This document shows positions 35,100 to 47,330 of a stretch of DNA of 64,000 bases, in pieces; positions within the stretch are counted from its first letter, which is position 1; each line of letters begins with the position of its first letter. Under the pieces are notes generated by a model, which ran no database searches, was not told the origin of the DNA, and saw only the letters and a program-made list of their open reading frames with translations. The DNA comes from Paragonimus skrjabini miyazakii (Eukaryota > Platyhelminthes > Trematoda > Plagiorchiida > Troglotrematidae). The translations under genes were made by a program, and so were the position numbers. The stretch is taken from positions 172,497 through 236,496 of the forward strand of contig JTDE01000295.1 in assembly GCA_014338405.1 (NCBI GenBank), written 5' to 3'.

Positions 35100-37535
35100 T
35101 GACAAGGAATTTATCCAGCATAATAAATCAGTAACTGATCAGAATTTGTTCGTTAGTTGAGTGAAGTGAGAAGTTGATTGCGTGAGACGTTGTTTTCCAC
35201 TACGGGAACTTGAATAAACTGCGTCACTTTTAACAAAATTTATGGTTCCTACTTTATTTCAAAGTCTAATTAGGTGGGCTCGTTTTCTCATATCTCACAT
35301 GTTCTAGCGTCAAAATATATCTCAACGCTTTGCTGTCTTAATCCAAACACGTGGATTTTTTATGTAAAGATTGTCCCCAAAAGGTTTGCCTACAAAAACG
35401 TCCCATTCAGAAATGTACTCAAGTTCCAACAGATGTCGTGTCATATTTAGTTTCTTTCCAGCCGAGAAAGTAAAAAAAATTTGTTAGCGAGTTACACTAA
35501 CCGGCTAAACCGGTGTAAAAGCGGTTATATAATTAATATCTGTTCAACAGATCGGGAATCATAAAAAAGCATACAGAACAGTTTGAACGATTTCGGGGCA
35601 ACGTAGTTTCAACAACACTGTGCGTGAACACGACATTAAAATTTACCGGAAATATAGTTGCTATGTGATCTAATAGCGAAATAAATAAATATGCCGCTGT
35701 GTGAAAAGAGGTATCAAATGACGACGCAGTTGCACAACACATGTTTGCTGACCTTGAAATGACCTTATTCTAAGTGAACTCTCAATCAAACCCTCTCCAA
35801 CGATACCTGACATCAATCAGTGTTCAGCACAATGACAAAACCTGATTGCCTACCGTGATACTATGACGTGGACAAAACAATTCTTGTGGGAATCAGAGCT
35901 AAATTCAAGCTTTAATCTTTCAGCAACTTTGAGGTGTGTCTACCGTTTACGGTCTCCTACTGTTGCCGATTCTTCCACTGTCCGCCACATGGTTATGGGA
36001 GTGTAATAGAATGAGGCATATAAGATTTTACCGCTCCCATTCACCATTGTTAGATTCGCCCGCCATTGATGCAAAGTTGGAAAGTAACATATCATTAATG
36101 GATGCTCAGTTAGGATGACATAAGTTTTGTATATCTTCTGAGGATTGAGGATTTCAATGGGGTGTACAACAAAGCAAAGCAGTAAAACTTTGGTGTGTGA
36201 ATCAGTAGTAATATTCGGAGAAAAAGTTACCAATTACATCCCTCCGCAGGTCCATACTGCTTCCCACGCATGAAAACACTCTAAGATGACTTGTGAACAG
36301 AGCAGAATACACAAAATGCTAAGCTCAATTATCACAATGGTAGCAGTAGCCTTAGCAACACTGAAAAACTAGCTTAATGAATGTAGAACCTAATAATCAG
36401 GAGCTCCGAACCATCAGCCCGACTCACTTACACTGCTAGTTGCACTATAGAATACGGTGTTCATCGGTTTGTCCAGATAATGAGTTCATGGTCCCAAGTC
36501 TGAAACCACGGTAAAACAAAAATAATGATGATAATAATGCTAACTACAGTATATGAAGCATCTCTAGTATTTCAGAATAAGCTGGAAGGTAATTTTAGAA
36601 TAATAATTTGCAAATCAGTGTTTCGAAGTGTAACATGTTATGCAGAAACATCATGCTAATGCAGTAAATAAAGAGTATGTGAAGCGGATTTTGATCTCAA
36701 ACGAGTCCGCACTTGCTTGCCTAATGTAAAATTAGTTTAGTGATGTGGTGAGTTAGTTTCTCAAGGTATGCTAACCACGCTGGTCGTAATATGCGCCACT
36801 TAATTTATATAAGTACTCATGCTACTTACAAAAATGTAAGTAACACAAATTTAACTGAAACCGTTATATATATCCGTTACTGATGTGCCCCACTTCATAG
36901 GTGTTCGGAGGAAGTATACTATAAACAGCGTAGTGTGCTGTTTTCTGATATGGATAGAAGCCTTATGCAAAAGTACTAGTCATACAGTTGCCAGCTACTG
37001 AAAAATCCACAGTACGGCGTTACTGTTGGAGTCCAAGCTGAACATAGCGCTTGGATGTGGACCACTTCTTGGTGGTCATCACTTTTACAAATAACGATCT
37101 ACGTGGCACATAAAAAGCAATTTCTGAAGAGTATAGGCCTGACTACCATGGCAAACGCTTTGATAAAATCTAACAACCTCTTCTGCATTTTCCCATATGT
37201 TCATTGTCGTTTTTAAAGTGTTTGTCAATTTTTTTGAAGCCATGTAAAGATCTCCTACTGCAGCAAAACTCGCTCTCATCCAAGAACTGCGTGCACAAGG
37301 AAATAACCATTTTGCAATAAGTATCCGCTGGAACAAACAAACCTGATAGAACCGTCTAGGAATTGACATAGGTTTATTCCCCCCTCTTTTTTGTGGGGAA
37401 CAGTGCAACTAGATAAAATTATCATAAGCATTCTTCACAAACTGATTTAAAAAGCTACTGTCTTTTCCACACTGATTGCGACTTGTTTCCGCTACTTGAG
37501 AAATGATCATAATCCAACGTATTTTTACCCCTCAT
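35100..37535. other. No recognisable feature
   Basis: Longest frame 107 codons (37085-37408, minus) without motif. AT-rich. No shared repeat seen. Confidence 0.4.
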
Positions 37536-37539
37536 CTTC

Positions 37540-37840
37540 ATAATGAATGTTCTCATCGAGAAGCCACTTTCAAGCGAACGCTTGGGACATATATCAGGGC
37601 GAATATTCGAGAGCGACTAATCAAAAACAAAACGGGCGCGGTCCAAATCTAAACCTACACGACGTCTGAAAAAAAAAACCGGGTATTCTAACGAAGTGAG
37701 GAAAGCGTTCCGTGAACTGTATTATCCAACCAACGAGCATACGTTGCCTCTTGCTGAAGCCATTGCGACACATTTTTATAAACCCACTCACTGTGTACAG
37801 AAGCAGGTTATAGTTAATCTTTCAATAACACTGTGTCAAA
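37540..37840 (+). pseudogene. Penelope-like element: GIY-YIG C-terminal relic
   Basis: Broken plus-strand frames show RLGTYIRANIRERLIKN-like sequence (nuclease helix) and, after an A run, NEVRKAFRELYYPTNEH, LPLAEAIATHFYKPTHCVQK and VIVNLSI. The AEAIA...CVQK pattern is the PLE endonuclease end. RT is missing. Confidence 0.65.
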
Positions 37841-38245
37841 GATTGATAGTCATGTATTAATGTTGGTTTTTCAATGTTCTAGTTGTGTTGTTAACAGGTT
37901 TATGGCACTCCTCTTAACAGTGTGTAAATCATGTTATGAAGCTTGTGTTAGGCTACCGAGTGGCTTTCTCATATTGCTCCCTACGTCACTGTTAAATCGA
38001 TATCGTCTGTACTGACAACTTCTTATTTGACCGGTTTGAAATTCGAACTTTCTAGATCACGAAGATTTATTCGAACGTTACCCAGTTCACTTGTGATCCT
38101 ATGTTCCATCTTTATTGCAGGTGGCGATTCACTTCTGTTTTGCATCTGGTTGAAAGAGTGCTAGTCCATCAATCATCGGCTGGTTATCGTAACCAATGAT
38201 ATATGTCGAAATGCCCCTGCGGCGTATATTTTGCATGTCCTCGTC
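37841..38245 (+). repeat. PLE 3' untranslated region
   Basis: Directly follows the PLE coding end and aligns with 9864-10290 in the same order. Useful as the anchor that assigns the sequence right of the N gap to a PLE. Confidence 0.65.
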
Positions 38246-40280
38246 CAAGTGTTCCAACGTCATTTAAGTAAATCACTGTCTTGAATACATTTTACAAATT
38301 GCTGCGGAACAATTAACACCTTCTCTACACATGACATAGGTGATTAGCCTATTACATGTTCAGCCGATTTGAACAGTGAGCATACTTTGAAATTGTTGAC
38401 TTCACATTAGACATGACAAACTTATCATGCAAAGGCTCAACTAGTTAGTTAGTTGTTCATTGTTTTGAATGCGCAAAGCGAAACAGCTGGTTCGTATGAC
38501 AGAACATCGGCAACAACTAATTGGTGACACAATTATTTCACTAAATCGAGTTATGAAAATATTCAATTGCTATAGTCTTCCTACAGTAAGCACGTATACT
38601 GACATCTGTCTATGGCCGGATGCAATGCTGATCAATCGCAAGCGGCATAAGATGTTTACAACCTGCTCAAATAAAATGCGTTTTTTTTATTTTAGGCTTT
38701 TAGACCTGTTTCAATCGATTAGAAATAATAAGACAGTGGGTTCCTGCGCACGGTAGTCGGGAAACACGAACACTGTTCATTATTTTTGGTGGCTTATCGC
38801 TTAGATTAGCTGGAGTGGTGCTTAACATAATCCGGGGTTTATTTTTGAACCGAAGAAACTTGAAATCAGGCATTAGCAAATATAATTCCACTGTTAATTG
38901 TAAGCCGAACAACCCATATTTGATGGAACTTTTCATGTCTTGAAAAATGGCGTAACGGTTTATATCGGTTTAAATGAGACTTTCATGTCATTTTTGGCTC
39001 GTGGTATCAGTTCTAGCTCATGGCCATAGTGAAGTTCAATTTTACTGCTCTACACTTTTACTGTACTCATATGTTTACAGTAGTATACTTTTATCTTCAA
39101 ATTTAACGGAATTCATCGGCTTGTGTTGTCCTTTCTTATCCCTAACTGTGATACGATAACATTCATTTGATTTCTATAAACTCCAAATCGGTCGTAAATA
39201 GTCGAACTGTATCCAACTTTATTACTTATATTCTGTTTCCAAATACGGCGCACCATATTTAATTGGAACATTTACCACGTACACTTTTTAGTATATGTGT
39301 ATGCATAGTATACATCCTGCCCTGACCATGGGCAAGACTAGACTACTAGGATGCATAGCCGGACTCTTCTGTTGATTTGACAGTCAGCATGTTTAGTATA
39401 CAATAATCTCATCTAAAAACTCCTTACCAGTCTCATCAAGTGGGTATTGTCTATTAACAGTTTCCTATAGATCTTTGCTATCAGCTGTTATTAGGTAGGT
39501 TTACATCGAGCGATTATTCAAGCACACTACGTTTGCTGTGCCTCTCAGCTGATTCACAGACGTGTACGCCGTCCACAACATGAGGTTTTTCAAACCCTGG
39601 TATTCAGACTACACCGTTCTCTAGCCGACTTTAACTGAGAATACAGAACACCTGTGGTGTGTTTATTGGAGGTTTATCAGCTGGAAACCTTCTTGTCTTA
39701 CCATAGTATTGAATCTTGACCCCCTTTTGTGTGTGGCGAATGTGTTGACTGATACCTTCTTGACGGTACACCCCAGACATGACGTGGTCTTCACATTCAA
39801 CCACAGCCACACCATTACTTCGGTTTGAAGTGGGCTAAACCAAAGGTTTATCTGGATTCGAAGCTGAGATGAGATTTGTGACGCCGATTTGTTGCCGTCT
39901 GAAGTACCGAATGATCTCCAGCAATGGACACCAACTGACTCAATTATCTTATTCACGTGACACTTAGGACAAAAACCCAGACAAGCTGATTAGTTCGAAA
40001 GACATTAAAGTATCATTAGAGACAAAAGCTGGTTATAGACTAATAAGGTGTGCTTTCATGGAGTATACTAACAAGAGAAAAAGATCACATTTAGGTGATA
40101 GACAACGCAGAGGTTACTTACAAAATAGCCTTTTGTTACAATATTTTACGATGCTTATCTTCAAGCCGGCTTTTCTCTCATTTGGAATCAAAGAGTACTA
40201 TTAACTCCGTCAGCGTCATGCCCTAATCCTGTCTTGCCCTTATGGGGATATTTAAAACACTGCGTTCCCTTGATCCAATT
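38246..40280. other. No recognisable feature
   Basis: AT-rich. Frames up to 97 codons without motif. Confidence 0.4.
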
Positions 40281-40284
40281 CACC

Positions 40285-40570
40285 AGTAACGATAGAAGAC
40301 ATACGTCGCGAGATGTCAACATTTCGTTTACCCTCTTCAGTCACGAACATAAAACTTGAGAATATATAGGACATGTGGATAGCAACAACCATAGAAACAA
40401 TCAACGATTGGGTCTACACAAAACAAGGACTGTTATCAGTCCCAGGGCAGACAAACTGCGTGAGTCAACAGTTTATGAACACACAGGACCGGACGACGAA
40501 TATTGATTAGCATAGCTTCGGAGAAGGCAAGCAACTTCGGATTCCGATTACGCAACAACACATGTTAGTT
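40285..40570 (-). repeat. Repeat family C, third copy
   Basis: Shares the aacatttcgtttaccctctt block, cagtcacgaac and the later catagcttcgga/caacttcgga pair with 21785-22060. Minus strand reads gactgaagagggtaaacgaa, keeping CTGAnGA and CGAAA at the same spacing as the 21.8 kb copy although the bases between them differ. Confidence 0.6.
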
Positions 40571-41835
40571 AATACGAACTTACAGACTGAGCTGAACCGT
40601 ATCTATCCGCAATAACTGGAACTGAACTAGTTAGAAACCAACTTCTTTTCTGTGTTAGTTATAAACGTGGACTTGGTTAGCTTCTTCGATGATCGAAACT
40701 CAAATTCAGAGAGAGCTTATTGTTCCTTTTTGATTTTGTACTGATATCTTCCGTTATAAGAGAACTTTTAGTGGGACGTGACTGGGGACCAAAATCTAGG
40801 TGCTTCATTCACATAACCGCTTTGACTATACTGCTGTTCCCCAAATGTGTATATATTTACAGGCAATGTGAACTTTACTTTGCCTACTCCATTTTATAGT
40901 GTGATCGTTCAGATCAAGATATTGGCTTGCGAAGGCATAGGATGACGTGTTGGTGTACATCGATTCCAACCAGACCGCAAAGAAAGAACGTTTCTCAGTA
41001 GCCAACCATGAAAATAGATCGATCGACTGTGTGTGACCCGAGAAATTTGTGTAGTGCATTCCCATTGGGTAGTGCTCTGTAACCAGATAATTATCTGTAT
41101 GCTTCATAACTATCATAACCCTTATATAAACTGTTGTTTAGATGTGCTTACTACAGCCGTTTACTTCATCTGTCAATTGGTATCGGTCATCAGACTAACT
41201 TATGGTAATCATCCACATCACCATTGGCTTGTAATGTCCTAAAAGAAGACGTATAAAAAAAGGAAAACGGAGATAACGTAGGACTGAACAGAAGAAATAA
41301 CACCCTAGTAGATACAGGCACGTCAATAGCTGTCACACATTTCTGTCTAAAAAGGATTTTATAACCAACGATATGGGCAGCCGCGATGTCTTTAATTTAG
41401 CAGGCTACACCTACCCACTTTACTCAGTGAAATAATCAGGACTTCATGTTTACTGACCACGCTGTTAAATGAACACCCCATGGTTTCCTCCAGCTGCCGG
41501 TGATCCCATTATGTAATGTTCGGTGAGGTAAACGCTCAGCCGGAATGCGGAATAAGCGGCCCAGTCATCGCAGACCGTGCGACTTGGTTATCAGACCAAC
41601 TCACTGCATATGTCCACTTTTAATGATACGCACTGACGAACTACTGCGTTGGTTCTGAGATCTTTCTCCTTGGCGTGGGCAAACTATCGGAGATAATTAC
41701 AATTAAACGCAGCCGGTCTTTCCTATCTTGATCGCACATCGGCCGAAGCATGGTGCAAAACAAATGATACATACAAGTATTTTGTGCCTTTCATTTAAAC
41801 AAAAACCACACATCTTTTTCCAGTCACAGATAGTG
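40571..41835. other. No recognisable feature
   Basis: No motif or shared repeat recognised. Confidence 0.4.
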
Positions 41836-41837
41836 CA

Positions 41838-42124
41838 CTATGACAAGGATAACACGTGTCTGTGTTGTTCCCTCCGATGTCTTATCAGTAATATTACAAG
41901 TTGATGAGAAATTGTTGTCCAACTATGTGAAACGGTTTCCAACCCCAAGCAGATTATGTGCGAGAGACAGCGTGAGATTAGAAACGTCCCAATTAACAAC
42001 CAACATTTCACCCCCTGAAGATGCACAGTGTTGCCATCCCGGTCCCTCACCCTATTTGTTGTTCTTTCACCTAGGTGCATCCGTTCAGAGCCAACAGTTG
42101 CATGAAGGATTCTCTGACTGGTAA
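41838..42124 (-). pseudogene. LINE-A fragment, region after the RT core
   Basis: The minus-strand frame (TVSHSWTTISHQLVILLIRH) corresponds residue by residue with the second-frame reading of LINE-A at 60440-60530 (TVSHTWVALSRQSVILLMRY). It therefore carries the LETV..F.YLG segment in an antisense copy. Both ends truncated. Confidence 0.6.
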
Positions 42125-42870
42125 ATTTTCAAACGAATCTACCACATTTGTTACTGCTCAGACCAGATTAACACCGTATCTCGAATCGCGTCTAGAGTCG
42201 AACAAAAAAATAGCAACGCAATCACAATAAGTTTACCTTGAAATAATCAGTTTTCATTTTCGTATGTTAGTGATGTGCGCTGACCCTCTCCTACAGAAAA
42301 CTATTACGCTGATCGCCCTTTGAATCCTGTTGATCACTGTCCCACAGTATGTGCTTTGTGTACTGCTATTCCTCCCGAATTGTCTTCACTTTTAGTAACC
42401 AATCGGTGTTCAAAATCAGCTGAACGTGATAGGGAAGTAAGCGAGTGATTTTGTACGACGAACTGATCGGTAGGGATATCAGCATTTTGAAATAAACGAC
42501 TGTTTTAACCGAAGAGTATCAGTAATAAGTACGTCTGTAGAAAAACCTCGTGATTCGAATCCGTGACGATGTAACCAAGGTAGACCAGCTCGCTTCCTTT
42601 AGTAGGTCTGCAGTCATTGAATCTTAAAATCACCCAGTCTAAGCGTGCTAATTGCGTATTCACCCATAACACTGTGAGCTTTTAATCACAGAAACTGCAA
42701 AAGTGTTGTACCGAGAATGGCAATTTGAGTTCAGTTTGATTCCCCGTGGCTCGTGTCTACCGGCGCTAGTGACCAGTCGGAAGGTTTGGAACCAGACGTG
42801 CCAGTCTATCGCACAGACAGAAGAAGCAGTCGTCTCTGATGTCGTACTCTGATTTGTCAGTGTCACAGTG
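42125..42870. other. No recognisable feature
   Basis: No motif. A 68-codon minus frame is not persuasive. Confidence 0.4.
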
Positions 42871-43004
42871 CTGACACCTCTGGCATGTCATTGACGTCAG
42901 GTGTCAGGTTTACAAGTCCAGAAGGCCAGCGCATCACGTGATGACGTGGCCTGTTGAGCTGAGGTTACCAACGTGCTTGAAGTTGCGGAAAATAAACTAT
43001 ATAA
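42871..43004. promoter_or_regulatory. Promoter-like cluster: inverted repeat, CRE, E-box, TATA
   Basis: ctgacacct at 42871-42879 is repeated inverted as aggtgtcag at 42899-42907, with a palindromic TGACGTCA (42892-42899) between. A CACGTG lies at 42935-42940 and TATATAA at 42998-43004. The arrangement resembles an LTR or promoter, but no start site, repeat partner or gene is evident. Confidence 0.3.
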
Positions 43005-44440
43005 CTGCAATAGAACCAAGTTCAGGAGATACACTTCAATGTGGCTGAGACTAACCACGGTTACCACGATCTTGACAGCAAGGTGAGCAACGAAATAAAT
43101 ATATTCTGGATGAATGCTGGCATGAGACGAAAGTGCTCGTCAAAAATTGAATGTGTCTACGATGCCTGAAAATTTTACGCTGGTATTTTATTAGTGACAA
43201 AAATTTTCGGAACTGATGGAGCTGGAGAAACTTACGAGAACGGACCGGAAACTTTTGTTGGATTATGCCATGCACGCCGACTGTGTAGAAATAATCATTC
43301 TGTGGATTCCTCTTGTATCTTAAATCTAGAGCAACCATCCTTGAGAACATCACAAATCGGCGACAGTTTTCCAGCTACAGAAATGGTGGGCGGTCTATGA
43401 TAAAATGGTAACCGTAGTAAACATGAACCACCACAGTATACTGCTCGTCAGTGGTATGACAGAGGCGCATGTTTGAGTATTTAAGTATTCGGGTGCGCTC
43501 CGGCGTGAAATGGTGTTTCCTGTACAGGAACTTGGCACTGACAACTGTGGTGTTCCTGAGTCAGTGATATGTACAAACGAGTGTTTTTTTGTCGTGTTTT
43601 TGAAGTACATACCACATGTTGATTTTCCGAATAAACAGTCCACGTTCTTGGTTCAAAACGATGCTACATGGCAACAGATAACAGTTTTGCAAGTCTTTTA
43701 TTGGTGAGGAAATGTGTTACCGTGTTGAGAACGCCACGTAAAGTCTGCCATAGTTTATCATAAGAGATTCACACAGGAATACTTTCACTACACTAGACAG
43801 TTTCCTATGGCGATTAAATTAGCGAACACATAGTTCTCAGTCATGAGATAAAAATGTGTTTGTCTTCTCCGTTGTAGGACATTCCAAAAAGGCAAGCCAA
43901 AAGACTAAGTTATGAAGCAAGAATAAATGTGGGGTGGTCACTGTGAAAGGTTCGAACTTAGAGCTGTAAGTACCCCTTAAGATGATAGTCTGTTGCTGCC
44001 TGGGAGAGGATACAGGACGTCGCAGCTTTATGTGCCTGCATTTGTTATAATTAAGCTATGGATATAACAATTAGCAGAAAAATGTTCTTTCTAATGTTGA
44101 TCGACCATTTACTTGGAAAACATCGTTCATCATGGAATGTCACATCATTTTTGCAACACTATATCTCTATTACCGGTAACACTAGATACGTTTCAAACCA
44201 TGAACTGTAAAGCAGTAAACACTTACTTTTCTCGGGTAGAATCGTCTAATGTTCGGTTCTCGCCACTAATGGTTCGAGTGCTCTTTTGTAATTTCCGCAG
44301 AGGTCTTTGAACTCATATCGATTTCCTGGTTCAGCAGATTCAGCTGAAGTATTTCTAAATAAACTACGATTGTGCGTTAAGCTGATGGTTTCTGAAGTTA
44401 AAAACTCCATTTTGTGTTCATAACCTTTAGGTTCGAACAA
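43005..44440. other. No recognisable feature
   Basis: Frames up to 100 codons without motif. Confidence 0.4.
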
Positions 44441-44444
44441 ATGG

Positions 44445-44870
44445 TTCCATTTCAAGTTGAACATCACCCACAATTGATCACAGCTGTCACATTCCTATAA
44501 ACTTTCCAGTCGGCTGCTTTCGAAAAGAAGCACTAGACTCGAGTTTCGCTCTTATTAGAGCTCGTCAGTAGTGCATATTCTTGCCACTGCCGGGATTAAA
44601 GCTCCGGCCACGCTTTTCAACAGGCAACCGTGTTTACCACTGCACCATTGACCTCACATTAGGCACGACCGAATTGTCATATGTGAACACTCAACCACTT
44701 TCGCCTGTGAGTAATGATCAGGTTGCCCTATCGCCTCGAGAGGAGACAGTTACTGTCTGTTAACTCCAACCGATGACCCCTCGACTAGAACTTCTCTCCA
44801 AGTTGAAATCACAGAAATCATTGACTTGTTGAGCGATATTATGAAAGTCAAAATCCCCTACTACTCATCG
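44445..44870 (-). repeat. SINE-B copy with intact hammerhead
   Basis: Minus strand carries core, A box (tggtgcagtggtaaacacg), B-box region (ctttaatcccggcagtggc), hammerhead and tail with gtgggtgatgttcaacttg. At its right end the plus strand has aaaatcccctactactcatc, the tail terminus in opposite orientation, so the ends are again inverted. One of the best copies for defining the family (about 430 bases). Confidence 0.85.
44530..44574 (-). ncRNA. Type I hammerhead ribozyme in SINE-B, best copy
   Basis: Minus strand: GCACTA, CTGACGA, GCTCT-AATA-AGAGC, GAAA, ACT-CG-AGT, C17, TAGTGC. Every core residue, all six stem I pairs, all five stem II pairs and all three stem III pairs are intact. Outer stem AGTGGC/GCCGACT present. 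This copy is the natural one for testing activity. Confidence 0.9.
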
Positions 44871-45960
44871 GTAAACTGTGAGTCGTTCGAAGTCACTGCG
44901 GGTGCGTGCACGTAAAAGTCACTCACCGATGGATGTTGATTTTGTTAAGGTCTGTTGCATTATTTTAAAATTGCTGTGCTTTGCTTGATCAGTGTTGAAG
45001 GGTGGCCCTATCTTTCCTTAATTTTCCTTAAGAACAAACAGTATTGACCATTTTCCTTCTTACACCGGCTACTGTAACCGTTTCCCTTACTCTCATTCAG
45101 TCAGAGCCTTGTGTAATTTAAATGTCAAAATAGGACATTCTTCTCCCATATTCTTTCTTGAACAGCTTATAATTCTTATCATTTCTCAATGCGTGAACAG
45201 TCATTTTGCTCCAACCCAACCAATTACCATTTGTTTGAGTGAACTCGATTCCGTTTTATCGTCCTCCATTACTGAGCGGTGCCTAATTGTCAGATTTGTT
45301 GTAGAGGCACATTCTTTATTCAATTTCTGAGGATATTTCACATTCAAGGTGAAATATTTAATTTCATGTATATTGATTCAATTAGTACCATATAACATCC
45401 AGTTTTTACGAGCGCCTTCTCATTACCCGTTTCGAAGATAGATTATCTTCCTTGCCGTTGGATATTGAGATAGGCATATTTGGATCAACAGCTTACGCGT
45501 CACTCGTTGTGAACTTGAATCGTTAGCGAACGACTCAATAATGGATGTGTGGGCGTAACATTCTGGTCACATGCCACAGTAAGTCGGTCCGGACATATGA
45601 CCTTGACCACAAAACAGTGTGGTGTTACATGTACATCCGGCACCGCTGTATTTTTAAACCCTAGCTTTCAATCTAACTGTTGTGACGAAATAGGACGCAA
45701 CAATCCGCTTTTCCACACTCCAGATAATCAGTACACTACGTTCGGTGAAGTTATTAACTGTGGGGTGAAATGTGGATTGGGAGAATCAGCGGCGTTTAGT
45801 AGCGGTTGAGTAAACGATACTATTAGGACGAAGCAGTATGATCCGTACGTGAATGTGGTAAACGTATAAAGAACACGAAGTTGGCGATATGGATAAACTT
45901 CGTGCATTATTTCCAGCTACAAATACGTAACAACTGAAATTAAAACAAACGAACGATCGA
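44871..45960. other. Mostly featureless, one PLE-like hairpin
   Basis: Near 45408-45455 the minus strand has aagataatctatcttcgaaa, a hairpin followed by GAAAC like those at PLE ends, without neighbouring coding sequence. Nothing else recognised. Confidence 0.35.
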
Positions 45961-45964
45961 GTGA

Positions 45965-46912
45965 TATTTTCCCGTTGAACGTCACTCCCAATTAATCGCA
46001 ACCTTCGCATTCAAAATATCGTCTCGCAAGCCTAATGAGATTGGGGACTTCGACCTGTCTAGGAAGTCGTAATCGCGGGGTTATCGATTGGAATAAACAG
46101 GATAGTTACTGTGTCTTTTCTCAAGGCGATCCGGCAACCTGATCATTACTCACAAGCGAAAGTGGTTGAGCGTTCACATGTGATAATTCGGTCGATCCTA
46201 ACGTGAGGTCAATGGCGCAGTGGTCAACACGGTTGCCTTATGAAACCGTCGCCGCAGTTCTATACCTTTTTCCCTACTGGTTTCTCTTTTAGGCATAAGA
46301 ATGTATCTTGCGTGTAACAGCTTTTCGTTTTAGTGCAGTAGAATTTCACCATTGTATTTTCAGGCTGTGGAAGTGGCTTATGATTAGTCTAATGGACTCA
46401 TATTTTGGGACCTTTTTGATTGCGACTGCTCGCATTGGCTGCTGCGCTAGGACAATGTCCGAGGGAGCACTTGAGTTGTGAAGGCCGTCATGTGGTCCAA
46501 TCACTGGCTTGCGCTCTCTGCCCCATCTGGGCTGGACTCTATACCCTGATTGGACCACGTGACGGCCTTCACAACTAAAGTGCTCCCTCGGACATTGTCC
46601 TAGCGCAGCAGCCAATGCGTGCAGTCGCAATCAAAAAAGCCGCCAAATATGAGTCCACTAGACCAATCATAAGCTAGTTCCACGGCCTGAAAATACAATG
46701 GAGAAAGTCTACTGCACTAAAACGAAAGGCTTTTACACGCAAGATACATTCTTATGCCTAAAAAGAGAAACCAGTATGGAAAAAAATAAAGTCCTGACCA
46801 TGGCGAGGATATGCACTACTGGTGAACTGTTCTACCAAGAGCGAAACTCGAGTGAATGATGTTCAACTGAAAACAATCAAATCCCCAACTATTCATCAGT
46901 GATTAAATGATA
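45965..46912 (+). repeat. SINE-B copy split by a foldback element
   Basis: Left part 45965-46264 starts with the inverted tail (gttgaacgtcactcccaatt), then the core and A box tggcgcagtggtcaacacgg. Right part 46787-46912 resumes with the end of the B-box region, the hammerhead slot (46813-46853) and the tail. In that slot CTGGTGA replaces CTGANGA and the cleavage C and stem I partner are lost. Removing 46265-46786 restores the family order. Confidence 0.8.
46265..46786. mobile_element. Foldback element, 240-bp arms, inserted in SINE-B
   Basis: Arms 46265-46503 and 46547-46786 are inverted copies with few mismatches around a 43-base spacer. TA flanks both sides (46263-46264 and 46787-46788), consistent with a Tc1/mariner-type target duplication. 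Ends read cctttttccctactgg and, inverted, tttttttccatactgg. No transposase. The 94-codon minus frame inside is a by-product of the palindrome. Confidence 0.9.
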
Positions 46913-47330
46913 ACTGGCATATCCATAGGCTATTCCAGTTAGCCCCTTTCGAAACGAAGCACTAGACTCGAGTTCCGCTCTCAGTAGAGCTCGTCAGTAG
47001 TGTATATCCTTGCAACGGTCACACTTTCATGAGGCGACCGTATTTACCACTGCGCCATTGACCTCACATTAAGCACGATCGAATTATCATATGTGAATAC
47101 TGAACCACTTTTGCTTATAATTAATGATAAGGTTGCCCGATCGTCTCGATAGGATACGCGGTAACTGTCATGTTAACTCCAGTCGACAACTTCGCGATTA
47201 GGACTTCTTTCCAGGTTTAAATCACAGAAATGGTTACCTTATTGAATGATATTTTGATTACTGATGAGTAGTGGGGGATTGTCGTTTGGGTGATGTTCAG
47301 TTTATATACAAACCAAAATCGTCAACTACT
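46913..47330 (-). repeat. SINE-B copy, decayed, with inverted terminus
   Basis: Minus-strand order as in other copies. A box (tggcgcagtggtaaatacgg) is good and the B box is decayed. At the right end the plus strand runs attactgatgagtagtgggg, then gggtgatgttcag, then a tail ending cgtcaactactcgtcagtaa, i.e. the terminus is followed by its own inverted form. Confidence 0.75.
46959..47002 (-). ncRNA. Hammerhead relic in SINE-B, one core change
   Basis: CTGACGA, stem II GCTCT-ACTG-AGAGC, stem III and C17 are intact, but GAAA reads GGAA (position A13 changed) and the outermost stem I pair is lost (ACACTA against TAGTGC). A13 is part of the conserved core, so strong loss of activity is expected. 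The AGTGGC outer stem is also gone. Confidence 0.7.

Noticed and set aside
46346..46630. 94-codon minus-strand open frame
   Set aside because: It lies across the two arms of the foldback element and is a by-product of the palindrome.
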